Source: Verrucomicrobiia bacterium | GTDB lineage: Bacteria; Verrucomicrobiota; Verrucomicrobiia; Limisphaerales; Pedosphaeraceae | Direction of reading: 5' to 3' | Assembly: GCA_036268055.1 (NCBI GenBank) | Contig: DATAUW010000017.1 | Coordinates: 62,001-126,000 of the forward strand | Length of the DNA stretch: 64,000 nucleotides | Part shown: positions 17,572 to 26,154 of the stretch, piece after piece | Layout: every line of letters starts with the position of its first letter | Numbering within the stretch: the stretch's first letter is position 1 | Translations under genes and position numbers: made by a program | The notes under the pieces: generated by a model | Seen by the model: only the letters and a program-made list of their open reading frames with translations | Told to the model about the DNA's origin: nothing | The model's database searches: none

Positions 17572-19515
17572 ATGGCCGAACAGAAAGTCAATGAGTTGAT
17601 GGAAAAAATCGTATCGCTGTGCAAGCGCAAGGGCTTCGTTTTTCAATCCTCGGAGATTTACGGCGGCATCAACGGCTTCTGGGATTACGGCCCACTCGGC
17701 GCCGAACTCAAGCGCAACGTCAAATATCTCTGGTGGAACGCCATGACCCGTTTCCGCGATGATGTCGTGGGCCTCGAAGCCACCATCATCATGCATCCCA
17801 AAATCTGGGAAGCATCCGGCCACGTCGCGACATTTGCCGACCTGATGCGCGAATGTCCCATGACCAAAAAACGCGTGCGCGCCGACCAGGTCGAATCGCA
17901 ATCCGGGCTCGCCATCCGTTTCGACGGTGCGTTTCAACCGACCGATCTGCCGGAACTCAATAAATTTATTTCTGATTTTGCCCCCAAAATCGGCTGCGAT
18001 AAAACCTACGACGAAGCCATCCAAAAACATTTTCTTTCCACTTTCACCGGTGACAAGACTCGGGTTGAACTCACCAAGGAATCTCCCGCCATCAAATGGC
18101 AATCCTTCGGCATCCTGCTCGCGCCGGGCAAACCTCGCGAAAGCGCCATCAAGACCGCTGAAGAATTTTATCGCCAACTCGGCATGAAAAACCCCGTGCT
18201 GCTCGGCGAGCGCAGCGAACGCGTGGAAAATTCCGTGGATTTTCATCCTGAAAGCAATATTGAGCTTACCGAAGCCCGCCCGTTCAATTTGATGTTCAAG
18301 ACCTACGTCGGGCCGCTCGAAAGCGCCGACAGCGTCGCGTACCTCCGTCCTGAAACTGCTCAAGCGATTTTTGCGCAATACAAAAATGTCCTCGAGACTT
18401 CACGCCAGATGCCGCCGTTCGGCATCGCGCAAATCGGCAAGGCCTTCCGCAACGAAGTCACGCCGCGCAATTTCACTTTTCGCTCGCGTGAATTCGAGCA
18501 GATGGAACTCGAGTTCTTCATCAAGCCCGATGAAGTCGTGGAAGCCGTCAATGGCCACGTAACGGTGCTGGACGAAATTACTCCGCACTCCCCACTTCCC
18601 GCTCCGCACTCCAGTTGGGGCTGGCAGGCGTGGCATACTTATTGGGTTGAGGAACGTGTCCGCTTTTACGAAGGCATCGGTCTCTCGCGCACCACGCTAG
18701 GGTTCCACCGACAGACCGCGGCTGAACTCGCGCACTACGCCCGCGCCTGCGTGGATATTCTCTACAAATTCCCTTTCAGCAAACGCGATGCAAACGGCGA
18801 ATTGATCGGCGACGAATTGGAAGGCATCGCCGCGCGTGGCGATTTCGATCTCAGCCAGCACGAGCGTTTCTCGGGCAAACCGATGAGCGTGTTCGACGAA
18901 GAACTTCGCGCCGCGTGGGGCAAGCTTGACGACGCCAGGAAAAAAGATTTGTCCACGCGCTATTTCGAGCATCGCAAAAATTATCTCGTCAAATCCGGCG
19001 TCGCACCCGAGCAAGCCGAGCAGGACGCGAAGGAAGATGCCGAAGGCTTGGCGAAGGGCCAATATATTCCACATGTCATTGAGCCGTCTGCCGGTGTGGA
19101 CCGCCTCATCCTCGCGCTTATTTCCAATGCCTACGCCGAGGAACAAGTCACCGACGAAAAAGGCAAAGTCGAAACGCGCATCGTCATGCGTTTTCATCCG
19201 CGCATCGCGCCGACCAAGGTCGCGGTGTTTCCGCTGCTCAAGAACAAACCGGAGCTTGTGAAAAAGGCGCATGAAGTTCGGGAGATGTTGCGCCCACACA
19301 TGACAATGTTTTACGACGAAGCCGGGGCCATCGGCCGCCGATATCGCCGCCAGGACGAAGCGGGCACGCCGTTTTGTGTGACGATTGATTTCGATACGCT
19401 CGGCGAAAAACCGGAGTTGTTGGACACCGTCACCTTGCGTGAGCGCGATTCCATGCAGCAGACCCGCGTGAAAATCTCGGAGCTGGTGGGATTGTTGTGT
19501 GACAAAATTCGTTAA
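17572..19515 (+). CDS. glyQS: Glycyl-tRNA synthetase, dimeric class II (archaeal/eukaryotic-like type)
   Basis: This 647-residue single-chain enzyme charges tRNA-Gly and is the alpha2 type, not the bacterial two-subunit type. Visible signatures include FQSSEIYGGINGFWDYGPLG, motif 2-like FGIAQIGKAFRNEVTPRNFTFR, the REFEQMELEFF segment and motif 3 PSAGVDRLILAL. The C-terminal anticodon-binding domain (APTKVAVFPLLKN...) follows. A short Pro/Ser-rich insertion (HSPLPAPHSSWGWQ) sits near residue 345. The next gene starts on its stop codon (TAATG), so the pair is coupled. Confidence 0.96.
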   Translation: MAEQKVNELMEKIVSLCKRKGFVFQSSEIYGGINGFWDYGPLGAELKRNVKYLWWNAMTRFRDDVVGLEATIIMHPKIWEASGHVATFADLMRECPMTKKRVRADQVESQSGLAIRFDGAFQPTDLPELNKFISDFAPKIGCDKTYDEAIQKHFLSTFTGDKTRVELTKESPAIKWQSFGILLAPGKPRESAIKTAEEFYRQLGMKNPVLLGERSERVENSVDFHPESNIELTEARPFNLMFKTYVGPLESADSVAYLRPETAQAIFAQYKNVLETSRQMPPFGIAQIGKAFRNEVTPRNFTFRSREFEQMELEFFIKPDEVVEAVNGHVTVLDEITPHSPLPAPHSSWGWQAWHTYWVEERVRFYEGIGLSRTTLGFHRQTAAELAHYARACVDILYKFPFSKRDANGELIGDELEGIAARGDFDLSQHERFSGKPMSVFDEELRAAWGKLDDARKKDLSTRYFEHRKNYLVKSGVAPEQAEQDAKEDAEGLAKGQYIPHVIEPSAGVDRLILALISNAYAEEQVTDEKGKVETRIVMRFHPRIAPTKVAVFPLLKNKPELVKKAHEVREMLRPHMTMFYDEAGAIGRRYRRQDEAGTPFCVTIDFDTLGEKPELLDTVTLRERDSMQQTRVKISELVGLLCDKIR

Positions 19516-20009
19516 TGTCCGCGTCCTCCCACAAACCGGCGCCCGTCAAATCCGCGCCCACGCTGTACGTCATCATTTTCATGAAGCTCGCGAAGGGTCT
19601 TTTCTTCGCGGGCCTCGCGCTGACGGCGTATGTCCTGTCGGACAATAATCTTCCGCAGGAATATAAAAGTTTCCTGCTGGAGATGAAGCACTACACGCAC
19701 CTTGATCCAGAGCGGCGTTTTTGGGTGGATCTTGCGGGGAAGATCAACGCGGTCACGGAAGCTGGCATGCTCCGCGCCGCGCTGGGAATTTTTCTCTACA
19801 GTTTGTTCGCGTTGGTTGAAGGCATCGGTTTGATCTTTCGCGTCACCTGGATTGGCTGGATGACCATCGGTGAATCCGCATTTTTCATCCCCATCGAAAT
19901 CGCCGAGTTGATGCACGATTTTACCTGGATCGTTTTTGCCATTCTCGTGCTGAATATCTTCATGTTGTGGTATCTTTTCCAAAACCGCCAACGCCTCTTC
20001 AAACATTGA
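19515..20009 (+). CDS. DUF2127-like small membrane protein
   Basis: This 164-residue protein has four hydrophobic segments: near residues 18-41, 83-105, about 107-124 and 133-156. The helix AALGIFLYSLFALVEGIGLIF and the pattern of a 40-residue loop between helices 1 and 2 resemble DUF2127 proteins. Its start shares one base with the glycyl-tRNA synthetase stop, suggesting coupled translation, but no functional link is evident. The function is unknown. Confidence 0.75.
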   Translation: MSASSHKPAPVKSAPTLYVIIFMKLAKGLFFAGLALTAYVLSDNNLPQEYKSFLLEMKHYTHLDPERRFWVDLAGKINAVTEAGMLRAALGIFLYSLFALVEGIGLIFRVTWIGWMTIGESAFFIPIEIAELMHDFTWIVFAILVLNIFMLWYLFQNRQRLFKH

Positions 20010-20024
20010 GCCCGCCACCACGAA

Positions 20025-20483
20025 ATGAAAACTCCCGCGCCCATCATTTCGTTGCTCAAGCCCGAACAGATTGACGCTGCCGTCGCGCTTTTCTGCGCGC
20101 AACTTAGCGAACATCATCTCCCCAATAACGCCGTCGAAATCCGCGCGGTCGTAAAACAACTCATCGCTGATGAGACTCGCGGTTTTGTTCTTGTTGTGAG
20201 CAGCGGTGGGATGTTGGTTGGTATCGCGCTGGGCTGCTCGTATCTCGGAGTCGAACACGGCGGCGAGAGTGGATGGCTGGAAGAACTGTTCGTGACGCCG
20301 GAATGGCGTGGGCAAGGACTGGGTTCCAAACTAATTGAGGAAGTCATTCGTTTGGCACGCGCTCGCGGCTGGCGCGCGCTCGACCTTGAAGTTACCGAAG
20401 ATCACCAACGTGTCGCCTCGCTCTATCGCCGCCACGGCTTTCAACTGCATTCGCGCTCGCGCTATTTTCTCAAGCTGGATTGA
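20025..20483 (+). CDS. GNAT family N-acetyltransferase
   Basis: This 152-residue single-domain GNAT protein has the acetyl-CoA loop motif VTPEWRGQGLGSKLIEEVIRLA near residues 89-110 (R-x-x-G-x-G) and the C-terminal beta-strand pattern VASLYRRHGFQLHSRSRYFLKLD. It could acetylate a small-molecule amine or a protein N-terminus; the acceptor is not predictable. It follows the DUF2127-like gene by 15 bases, so it probably belongs to the glyQS transcript. Its stop abuts the stop of the convergent ygfZ gene. Confidence 0.88.
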   Translation: MKTPAPIISLLKPEQIDAAVALFCAQLSEHHLPNNAVEIRAVVKQLIADETRGFVLVVSSGGMLVGIALGCSYLGVEHGGESGWLEELFVTPEWRGQGLGSKLIEEVIRLARARGWRALDLEVTEDHQRVASLYRRHGFQLHSRSRYFLKLD

Positions 20484-21566
20484 TTAGCGAAACGGCGTTT
20501 CGACAATTTCCGCTGCCAATTCTCCATCCACCGCGCGCACCGTCAACTTGGTCCCGATTTGATTCACCTCTTTGCGAACATAACCCAGCGCAATATTCTT
20601 CAGCACGGGCGAAGTCGCCGCGCTCGTCACATAACCGACCTCCTTGCCGTCGTGAAATAATTTATCGCCGCGCGCGGGCAAACTTTTTAGATCGTCCGGC
20701 AATTTTAGTCCGCGCAACGCCTTCGTCACTTGCCCGTACGTCCGCACCCGCGCAATCACTTCCTGCCCGATATAACAACCCTTGGAATAACTAATCGCGC
20801 GCGCCTCAATTCCCGCTTCGGGCGCAAGGTTCGTTTCATCCATGTCCGCGCCAAATCGTGGCACGCCTGCTTCAATCCGCGCTGTCTCCAAAGCCTGCCA
20901 GCCGCACGCGCGTCCGCCGATTTCCTTCGCCGCCGCGATTAATTTATCCATCACCGCACCCAGCGAACCCACCGGCGCAAACAAATCGAATCCAGCGCTC
21001 CCGGTTCGCGCGTGATTCGCCAAATAAATTTCGCCGAGTGTCGCGTCCTTGATCGTGGCAAAACCCATCGCCTTCGCCGGAATGTCCGCAGTGAGGCCCA
21101 CGCCACGCACGACCGTCTCCGCCTTCGGCCCCTGGACGCTCAGCAATCCATACGCGCTGCTCGCATCCACGACCTGCACGTCATCCGCGATGATATATTT
21201 CTCCAACCGCTCCGCGATCGCCGCCGAAAAGCCGGGCTCGAAATCCAGCAGCAACTCGTCCGCCAGCGCAAAAATATTTAGATCACTTTGAAGTTTCCCC
21301 TTGGCCGTCACAAGCGCGGCATAACAACCTTCGCCAGCCTGCAAACGCTTTACGTCATTGGTAACCTGGCCATTGAGAAGTCGCACGCGGTCCGCGCCCG
21401 TCAGACAAATCCGGCTGCGAAAACTTAAATCCATCACTCCCGCCGCCGAGCGCAACGCCGTGTGCTCAGCCAGCCAGTCGCCATAATCATTCACCACTTC
21501 GCAGCCGTTCACTTCCGCGAACCGCGCGTTCAACCCTTCGTGAAATTCATGCAATGCCAATGTCAT
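20484..21566 (-). CDS. ygfZ: YgfZ/GcvT-type folate-binding protein (Fe-S protein maintenance)
   Basis: The protein has 360 residues from the ATG at 21566, which gives MTLALHEFHEGLNARF; longer in-frame starts add Arg/Ser-rich residues without family similarity. The YgfZ hallmark KGCYIGQEVIAR, with its conserved Cys, lies near residue 250 and separates it from the glycine-cleavage T protein. The DLSFRSRICLTGADRVRLLN segment is the usual GcvT-fold N-terminal part. YgfZ proteins use tetrahydrofolate to support the assembly or repair of certain Fe-S enzymes. The gene lies downstream of the ABC ATPase gene. Confidence 0.9.
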   Translation of the reverse strand: MTLALHEFHEGLNARFAEVNGCEVVNDYGDWLAEHTALRSAAGVMDLSFRSRICLTGADRVRLLNGQVTNDVKRLQAGEGCYAALVTAKGKLQSDLNIFALADELLLDFEPGFSAAIAERLEKYIIADDVQVVDASSAYGLLSVQGPKAETVVRGVGLTADIPAKAMGFATIKDATLGEIYLANHARTGSAGFDLFAPVGSLGAVMDKLIAAAKEIGGRACGWQALETARIEAGVPRFGADMDETNLAPEAGIEARAISYSKGCYIGQEVIARVRTYGQVTKALRGLKLPDDLKSLPARGDKLFHDGKEVGYVTSAATSPVLKNIALGYVRKEVNQIGTKLTVRAVDGELAAEIVETPFR

Positions 21567-21609
21567 CGCCGCAATGTCACCGACAACGCCACGCGACACA
21601 AAGAAAAAT

Positions 21610-22734
21610 TTAGCCCCCGGACTGCGACGCGATCGCCTTTTCCGTAACGGGATCAAAAAAATGCGCGTGCTTCATATCAAAATAAAGCGGCATCGTCTCT
21701 TTGGCGGCGATTCGCTGTTGTTCATGAATTCGCGCCACCAATGCGTGACCGCCGGTCTTTGCGTAAAGATAAGTTTCAGCGCCCAACGGTTCGGTCATCT
21801 CAGCAACGACTGAAACTTTTTCATTCGCTGTCCTCCCATCGGGAACATCCGAAATATTTTCCGGCCGCAGGCCCAGCACAATTTTTTTGTCGTTGAAATG
21901 ACTCAGCGAGGTTTCCATCGCCGCATCCACGCGCGCCGTAAAAGCATCCGCTTGAAATAAAAACGCCCCTTCTTTTTTTACGAGCGTACCTTGGAAAAAA
22001 TTCATCGCCGGCGAACCAATAAATCCCGCCACGAAAATATTTGCGGGCTGGTGATAAAGCGCCATCGGTTCCGCGATTTGTTGAATCACGCCCGCGCGCA
22101 TCACCGCGATACGATCGCCGAGCGTCATCGCCTCCACCTGATCGTGCGTCACATAAACCATCGTCGCTGAGAGTTGATGGTGCAGCGTGGCAATCTCCCG
22201 CCGCATCTGCACGCGCATCTGGGCATCCAAATTCGATAACGGTTCGTCGAACAAAAATAATTTTGGCTGTCGCACAATAGCGCGCCCCAAGGAAACCCGT
22301 TGCCGTTCGCCGCCCGAAAGCTCCTGTGGATGCCGGTCCAGACAGGCATTTAATCCAAGCATTTCCGCCGCACGGTTCACCCTCTCTTGGATTTCTACGC
22401 TTCCCACTTTACGCAGCATCAATCCAAACGCCAGGTTCTCCCTCACCGTCATGTGTGGATACAGCGCAAAATTTTGGAACACCATCGCGATGTCGCGGTC
22501 TTTCGGCGGAACGCCATTCACCGCGCGCCCATCAATCGAAATCGTTCCCGAAGAAATTTCTTCCAGCCCCGCGATCATCCGCAACGTCGTGGATTTGCCG
22601 CAACCCGACGGCCCGACCAGCACCAGCAATTCGCCATCGTTCACGGTAAGGTTCGCATCGGTGACTGCGGAAATCGTTTCTCCGCGCGGGCCTTTGAAAA
22701 TCTTCGACAAATTCTCGACAACAACGAGTGCCAT
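21610..22734 (-). CDS. ABC transporter ATP-binding protein, MalK/UgpC type
   Basis: This 374-residue protein has a nucleotide-binding domain with Walker A GPSGCGKST (about 39-47), Q-loop FQNFALYPHMTV, signature LSGGERQRVSLGRA, Walker B LFLFDEP and H-loop VYVTHDQ. The extra C-terminal TOBE/MalK regulatory domain (about 240-374, VLGLRPENISDVP) marks it as a CUT1-type sugar or polyol importer ATPase. No permease or binding protein is nearby, so it may serve several importers as MsmK/UgpC-like shared ATPases do. That is inference from context. Confidence 0.92.
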   Translation of the reverse strand: MALVVVENLSKIFKGPRGETISAVTDANLTVNDGELLVLVGPSGCGKSTTLRMIAGLEEISSGTISIDGRAVNGVPPKDRDIAMVFQNFALYPHMTVRENLAFGLMLRKVGSVEIQERVNRAAEMLGLNACLDRHPQELSGGERQRVSLGRAIVRQPKLFLFDEPLSNLDAQMRVQMRREIATLHHQLSATMVYVTHDQVEAMTLGDRIAVMRAGVIQQIAEPMALYHQPANIFVAGFIGSPAMNFFQGTLVKKEGAFLFQADAFTARVDAAMETSLSHFNDKKIVLGLRPENISDVPDGRTANEKVSVVAEMTEPLGAETYLYAKTGGHALVARIHEQQRIAAKETMPLYFDMKHAHFFDPVTEKAIASQSGG

Positions 22735-22879
22735 CCCGAATTTTTCAACGTCCCGCCGCCGATGTCGAGTGTGGATTATCCCGTTGACGCTGGCGGCGGC
22801 TTACTCACAATATAATTTCGTGATTGCGCTTTGGCGCGATGCTTCACTGTGTCGTTTACAATTTGACTGAAAATTATTT

Positions 22880-24103
22880 ATGAACCTCGATTCGCTTTAT
22901 TCGGAACTGACTTTAAAAACCAAAACCAAAATGGTGCTGCTCGTCCTCGACGGGCTCGGCGATCTGGCCACGCCGGAGCAGGGGCACATGACGCCGCTTG
23001 AAGCCGCGCACACGCCGAACCTCGACCAGCTCGCCCGTTCCGGCGCGCAAGGCCGCATGGTTCCCGTGGCTCCTGGCATCACGCCCGGCAGCGGCCCCGG
23101 TCATTTGGCGTTGTTCGGTTACGATCCATTGCAATTTCAAGTCGGTCGCGGTGTGATCGAGGCGCTCGGTCTGGGCATTGAACTCAAGGGCGGCGATGTC
23201 GCTGCTCGCGCGAATTTTTGCACGCTGGACGCCAAGGGCATCGTCACCGACCGTCGCGCGGGCCGCATCGAGACCGAAGTATGCGAAGAACTTTGCGCCT
23301 TGCTCGCGAGCAAAATTAAAAAGATTGGCGATACCCAGGTCATCATCAAAGCTGGCAAAGGCCACCGTTTCGTCGTCGTGTTTCGCGGCAAGGGATTGGA
23401 AGGTCCGCTCACCGATGCCGATCCGCATCATGAAGGCGCGCCGATTCCCGTGGTCAAACCAGTGAACGCGAAGTCAACCAAAGCCGCCAAAGCCGCCACA
23501 TTGATCAAGGCTTTTTACAAAGTCGCACTTCCGCTCCTTGCGAAGAAAAAACCGGCGAATGGTTTTCTTATGCGCGGCATTGCGCATCAGCCGCATATCC
23601 CGACGTTTGAAGAGCGCTATCTGCTCAAGCCCGGTTGCATTGCGGTTTACCCAATGTATAAAGGCCTCGCGCAACTCGTGGGCATGACGAAGCTCGAAGG
23701 CCCGCAGACCATCGCCGAGCAATTCCAGCGTTACGTGGCCGAGTACGACAACTACGATTATTTTTTCATCCATTACAAATACACTGACATGTACGGCGAA
23801 GACGGAAATTTCGCGGCGAAGAAAAAAGCGATTGAAGACCTCGACGCCGCCCTGCCGATCCTGACCGGTAAGATGCCCGAAGTGCTCGCCATCACCGGCG
23901 ATCATTCCACACCCTGTCCGGCGAAAGGCCATTCGTGGCATCCGCAACCGGTGTTGCTGATCTCCGCGCTGTCGGGTTGGGACAAGCTCGAACGCTTCAC
24001 CGAGACCGGTGCGAACACCGGTTCGCTGGGAATTTTTGAAGCGAAATTTTTGATGCGGTTGATGCAGGCGAACGCAAAAATGTTCGACAAATTCGGCGCA
24101 TAA
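22880..24103 (+). CDS. apgM: Cofactor-independent phosphoglycerate mutase, archaeal type
   Basis: This 407-residue member of the alkaline phosphatase superfamily interconverts 3- and 2-phosphoglycerate in glycolysis. Metal-binding features are VLLVLDGLGDL at the N-terminus, the PGSGPGHLALFGYDPL segment near residue 74 (with the catalytic Ser region), YDYFFIHYKYTDMYGEDG and AITGDHSTPCPAKGHSWHP. The gene is divergent from the ABC ATPase. A TATAAT sequence at 22811-22816 may be part of its promoter, although a -35 is unclear. An AT-rich tract follows the stop. Confidence 0.95.
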   Translation: MNLDSLYSELTLKTKTKMVLLVLDGLGDLATPEQGHMTPLEAAHTPNLDQLARSGAQGRMVPVAPGITPGSGPGHLALFGYDPLQFQVGRGVIEALGLGIELKGGDVAARANFCTLDAKGIVTDRRAGRIETEVCEELCALLASKIKKIGDTQVIIKAGKGHRFVVVFRGKGLEGPLTDADPHHEGAPIPVVKPVNAKSTKAAKAATLIKAFYKVALPLLAKKKPANGFLMRGIAHQPHIPTFEERYLLKPGCIAVYPMYKGLAQLVGMTKLEGPQTIAEQFQRYVAEYDNYDYFFIHYKYTDMYGEDGNFAAKKKAIEDLDAALPILTGKMPEVLAITGDHSTPCPAKGHSWHPQPVLLISALSGWDKLERFTETGANTGSLGIFEAKFLMRLMQANAKMFDKFGA

Positions 24104-24245
24104 AAAAAATTTAAAAGCGCGGCGGAAAATAATTTTTTGAAATTTTCATTTTAAATTTTTTTAAATAATGCTAGTCAGTCACGATATTAATCGCTTAAAT
24201 CACTTTCAGTGTATCCAACACCAAACCTGATCGGGGGTGATTTTC

Positions 24246-24287
24246 ATGGCAGCCAAGAAAAAAGCTAAGAAAGCGAAAAAGAAATAG
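24246..24287 (+). CDS. 13-residue lysine-rich mini-protein (MAAKKKAKKAKKK)
   Basis: A 13-codon ORF is preceded by GGGGGTGA at 24233-24240, five bases before the ATG and a near match to the 16S anti-Shine-Dalgarno complement. The product is only Met, Ala and Lys, with eight lysines of 13 residues. About 140 bases of very AT-rich DNA lie upstream, and a large hairpin begins 15 bases after the stop. The arrangement looks like an independent tiny gene. A nucleic-acid-binding or histone-tail-like role is guessed from composition only; the ORF is too short for statistical proof. Confidence 0.5.
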   Translation: MAAKKKAKKAKKK

Positions 24288-24301
24288 CACCACCCTGATT
24301 C

Positions 24302-24347
24302 ATCAGGACGGAAAACCTGGTCTGTGAGACGGGTTTTCCCTCCTGAT
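24302..24347 (+). terminator. Long hairpin after the lysine-rich mini-ORF
   Basis: Arms TCAGGA (24303-24308) and GGAAAACC (24310-24317) pair with GGTTTTCC (24332-24339) and TCCTGA (24341-24346), with a C:C mismatch between the two blocks and a 14-base loop. No T-run follows, so it is not a standard intrinsic terminator. It may stabilise the 3' end of the mini-ORF transcript, or act in the leader of the exonuclease gene whose ATG is 25 bases downstream. Confidence 0.55.
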
Positions 24348-24371
24348 CCATGTTCCCCCCTTCTTTGTCCC

Positions 24372-25091
24372 ATGGCCACTTTGGTTTTTGACATTGAAAC
24401 CTCCTCGCTGCCGCTCGAAAACTTCGACGAGGCGCAACAGGAATATCTCTTTCGAGAGCTTCAAAAAATTCCCGATGACACCGCGCGCGAGACACGCCGC
24501 GCCGAAATCCGCCAGCAATTCAACCTTTGGCCCTTCACCGCGCAAATCGTCTGCATTGCCATGCTCAATGCCGATACGGTTCGCGGGCAGGTGCTCTTTA
24601 CCGCCGAAGATTACGACGAGGAAACTGCCGAAGCGGGGCCGGTGGAATTTGTTCCCTGCGCCGATGAAGTGGAAATGCTCACGGCATTCTGGGATGTGGC
24701 GCAGCATTACGATGCCATCGTCACCTTCAACGGGCGCGGATTCGACGTGCCGTTTCTCTATTTGCGGTCGGCGTTGTTGAATGTGCCGATCTCAAAAAAG
24801 AACTGGCTGGGCTATCGCTATCAAACTGAGCCGCACTGTGATCTTGCGGAGCAACTGACTTTTTACGGCGTCAGCGGGCGCGAAGGCGCGGGTCGCCGTT
24901 TCAACCTGGATTTTTATTGCAAGGCATTTGGCATCGAATCGCCCAAAAGTCACGGGGTGAGCGGGCTTGACGTCAATGACATGCTGGCCGCCGGGCAATA
25001 TCGCGAAATTGCCGAATACTGTTTGCGCGACGTGCAGGCGACGGTGCTGCTTTACCAACTTTGGAAAGAACGTCTCGCGGGGATCAAATGA
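24372..25091 (+). CDS. 3'-5' exonuclease, DEDD superfamily (PolB exonuclease-related)
   Basis: This 239-residue RNase H-fold protein starts at the ATG at 24372, placing the first catalytic pair in LVFDIETS at residues 4-11. The second acidic site is in IVTFNGRGFDVPFL (about 117-130), and the third/fourth in GLDVNDMLAAG and EYCLRDVQATVLLYQLW. These fit the stand-alone exonucleases related to the proofreading domain of family B DNA polymerase. The nucleic acid target is unknown. Its stop overlaps the next gene by four bases (ATGA). Confidence 0.88.
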   Translation: MATLVFDIETSSLPLENFDEAQQEYLFRELQKIPDDTARETRRAEIRQQFNLWPFTAQIVCIAMLNADTVRGQVLFTAEDYDEETAEAGPVEFVPCADEVEMLTAFWDVAQHYDAIVTFNGRGFDVPFLYLRSALLNVPISKKNWLGYRYQTEPHCDLAEQLTFYGVSGREGAGRRFNLDFYCKAFGIESPKSHGVSGLDVNDMLAAGQYREIAEYCLRDVQATVLLYQLWKERLAGIK

Positions 25092-25735
25092 AAGACGCGC
25101 CGATTCTCGTATGCTTCGCTCTCAAGGAAGAGGCGAAATATTTTTCTGCGCCAACCACGCGCGGCGGTTGTGAGAAAAGAATCACCGGCATGGGCGGGCA
25201 GAATGCCACCGACGGCATTCGCAAGGCTATCGCCGCATTGCATCCGAGGCTGGTCATCACGGCGGGGTATGCGGGAGGTTTAAATCCTGAGCTTGCGAAT
25301 GGAACGATCGTCTTCGACACCGACAGCGAACTTGAATCAACTCTTGGAACAAAACTTTTGGCGGCCGATGCGATACCGGTAAAATTTCATTGCGCCGATT
25401 GCGTGGCGGTGAACGCCTCCGAAAAACAAGTGCTCTGGCAGTTGACCGGCGCGGATGCGGTGGAGATGGAATCGGCGGTGATTCGTGAAGTGTGCCGCGA
25501 ACATAAAATTCCCAGCGCTACGGTGCGGGTGATCTCCGATGCCGCCCAGGAAAATCTTCCGTTGGATTTTAACGAGTTGATGACGGCGAAATACCGGATC
25601 AATTTCGTCAAGCTTGCGCTGCGTATCGCCAGCCAGCCCGCGAAGATTCCTGAACTGATGCGTTTTCAAAAGCAGACGCTGGCCGCCTCGCAGCGTTTGG
25701 GTGAAGCTCTTGAAAAATCACTGCGCGGATTCTGA
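25088..25735 (+). CDS. Nucleoside phosphorylase-like protein (possible HpnG type)
   Basis: This 215-residue protein belongs to the purine nucleoside phosphorylase/MTA-SAH nucleosidase superfamily. Signatures are an early ILVCFALKEEAKYF, VITAGYAGGLNPELANG near residue 56 and GADAVEMESAVIREVC near 122, the MES motif that contacts the ribose. A short phosphorylase of this kind, HpnG, removes adenine from adenosylhopane. The neighbouring convergent genes are hpnD- and hpnK-like, which makes that role plausible, but MTA/SAH nucleosidase activity is equally possible. Its ATG overlaps the exonuclease stop (ATGA), and its 3' end overlaps the next gene by 18 bases. Confidence 0.78.
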   Translation: MKDAPILVCFALKEEAKYFSAPTTRGGCEKRITGMGGQNATDGIRKAIAALHPRLVITAGYAGGLNPELANGTIVFDTDSELESTLGTKLLAADAIPVKFHCADCVAVNASEKQVLWQLTGADAVEMESAVIREVCREHKIPSATVRVISDAAQENLPLDFNELMTAKYRINFVKLALRIASQPAKIPELMRFQKQTLAASQRLGEALEKSLRGF

Positions 25736-26149
25736 TTGAGTGACCGGCGCGGCCATTGGTTTTTGTTCCAGCAATTTTTCCGAGTAACTGATGAGTCCCG
25801 CGCCGAGCATGATCAACATCACGCCGCTCCAGCGCAACGGTGAAACCGGTTCGTGCAGATAAATCTTCGCCGCAAACGTGGTGAAGACAAAACTCAACGA
25901 AGTCAGCGGCCAGACAAAGCTTACCGAACCCTTGGACATCATGATCAACAGGGCGACGAAGAAAGCTGTCTCGAACGCCAGCCCAAGCCAGATGCGCTGA
26001 TTGGCCGCGCCGGTCTTGATGACGCGCAAGACTTCGCTGACGCTGATTTTTTTGACTGTGCCAATTTCGGTGAGGCCTTTTTTGAGATACACGACGCCCA
26101 CAGCCTCGCAAAAAAGGCCCACAATTAAAATGATCAGCAGTTTAGTCAT
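25718..26149 (-). CDS. Small EamA/SMR-like transporter (four helices)
   Basis: This 143-residue protein has four hydrophobic helices, starting with TKLLIILIVGLFCEAVGVVY. The Glu in helix 1 (LFCEAVG) matches the essential Glu of small multidrug-resistance proteins and half-size DMT transporters. Helix 4 reads SGVMLIMLGAGLISY. It lies five bases downstream of hpnK and probably belongs to the same transcript, where it might move a lipid precursor or amino-alcohol. The substrate is unknown. Confidence 0.78.
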   Translation of the reverse strand: MTKLLIILIVGLFCEAVGVVYLKKGLTEIGTVKKISVSEVLRVIKTGAANQRIWLGLAFETAFFVALLIMMSKGSVSFVWPLTSLSFVFTTFAAKIYLHEPVSPLRWSGVMLIMLGAGLISYSEKLLEQKPMAAPVTQSESAQ

Positions 26150-26154
26150 ACGAT

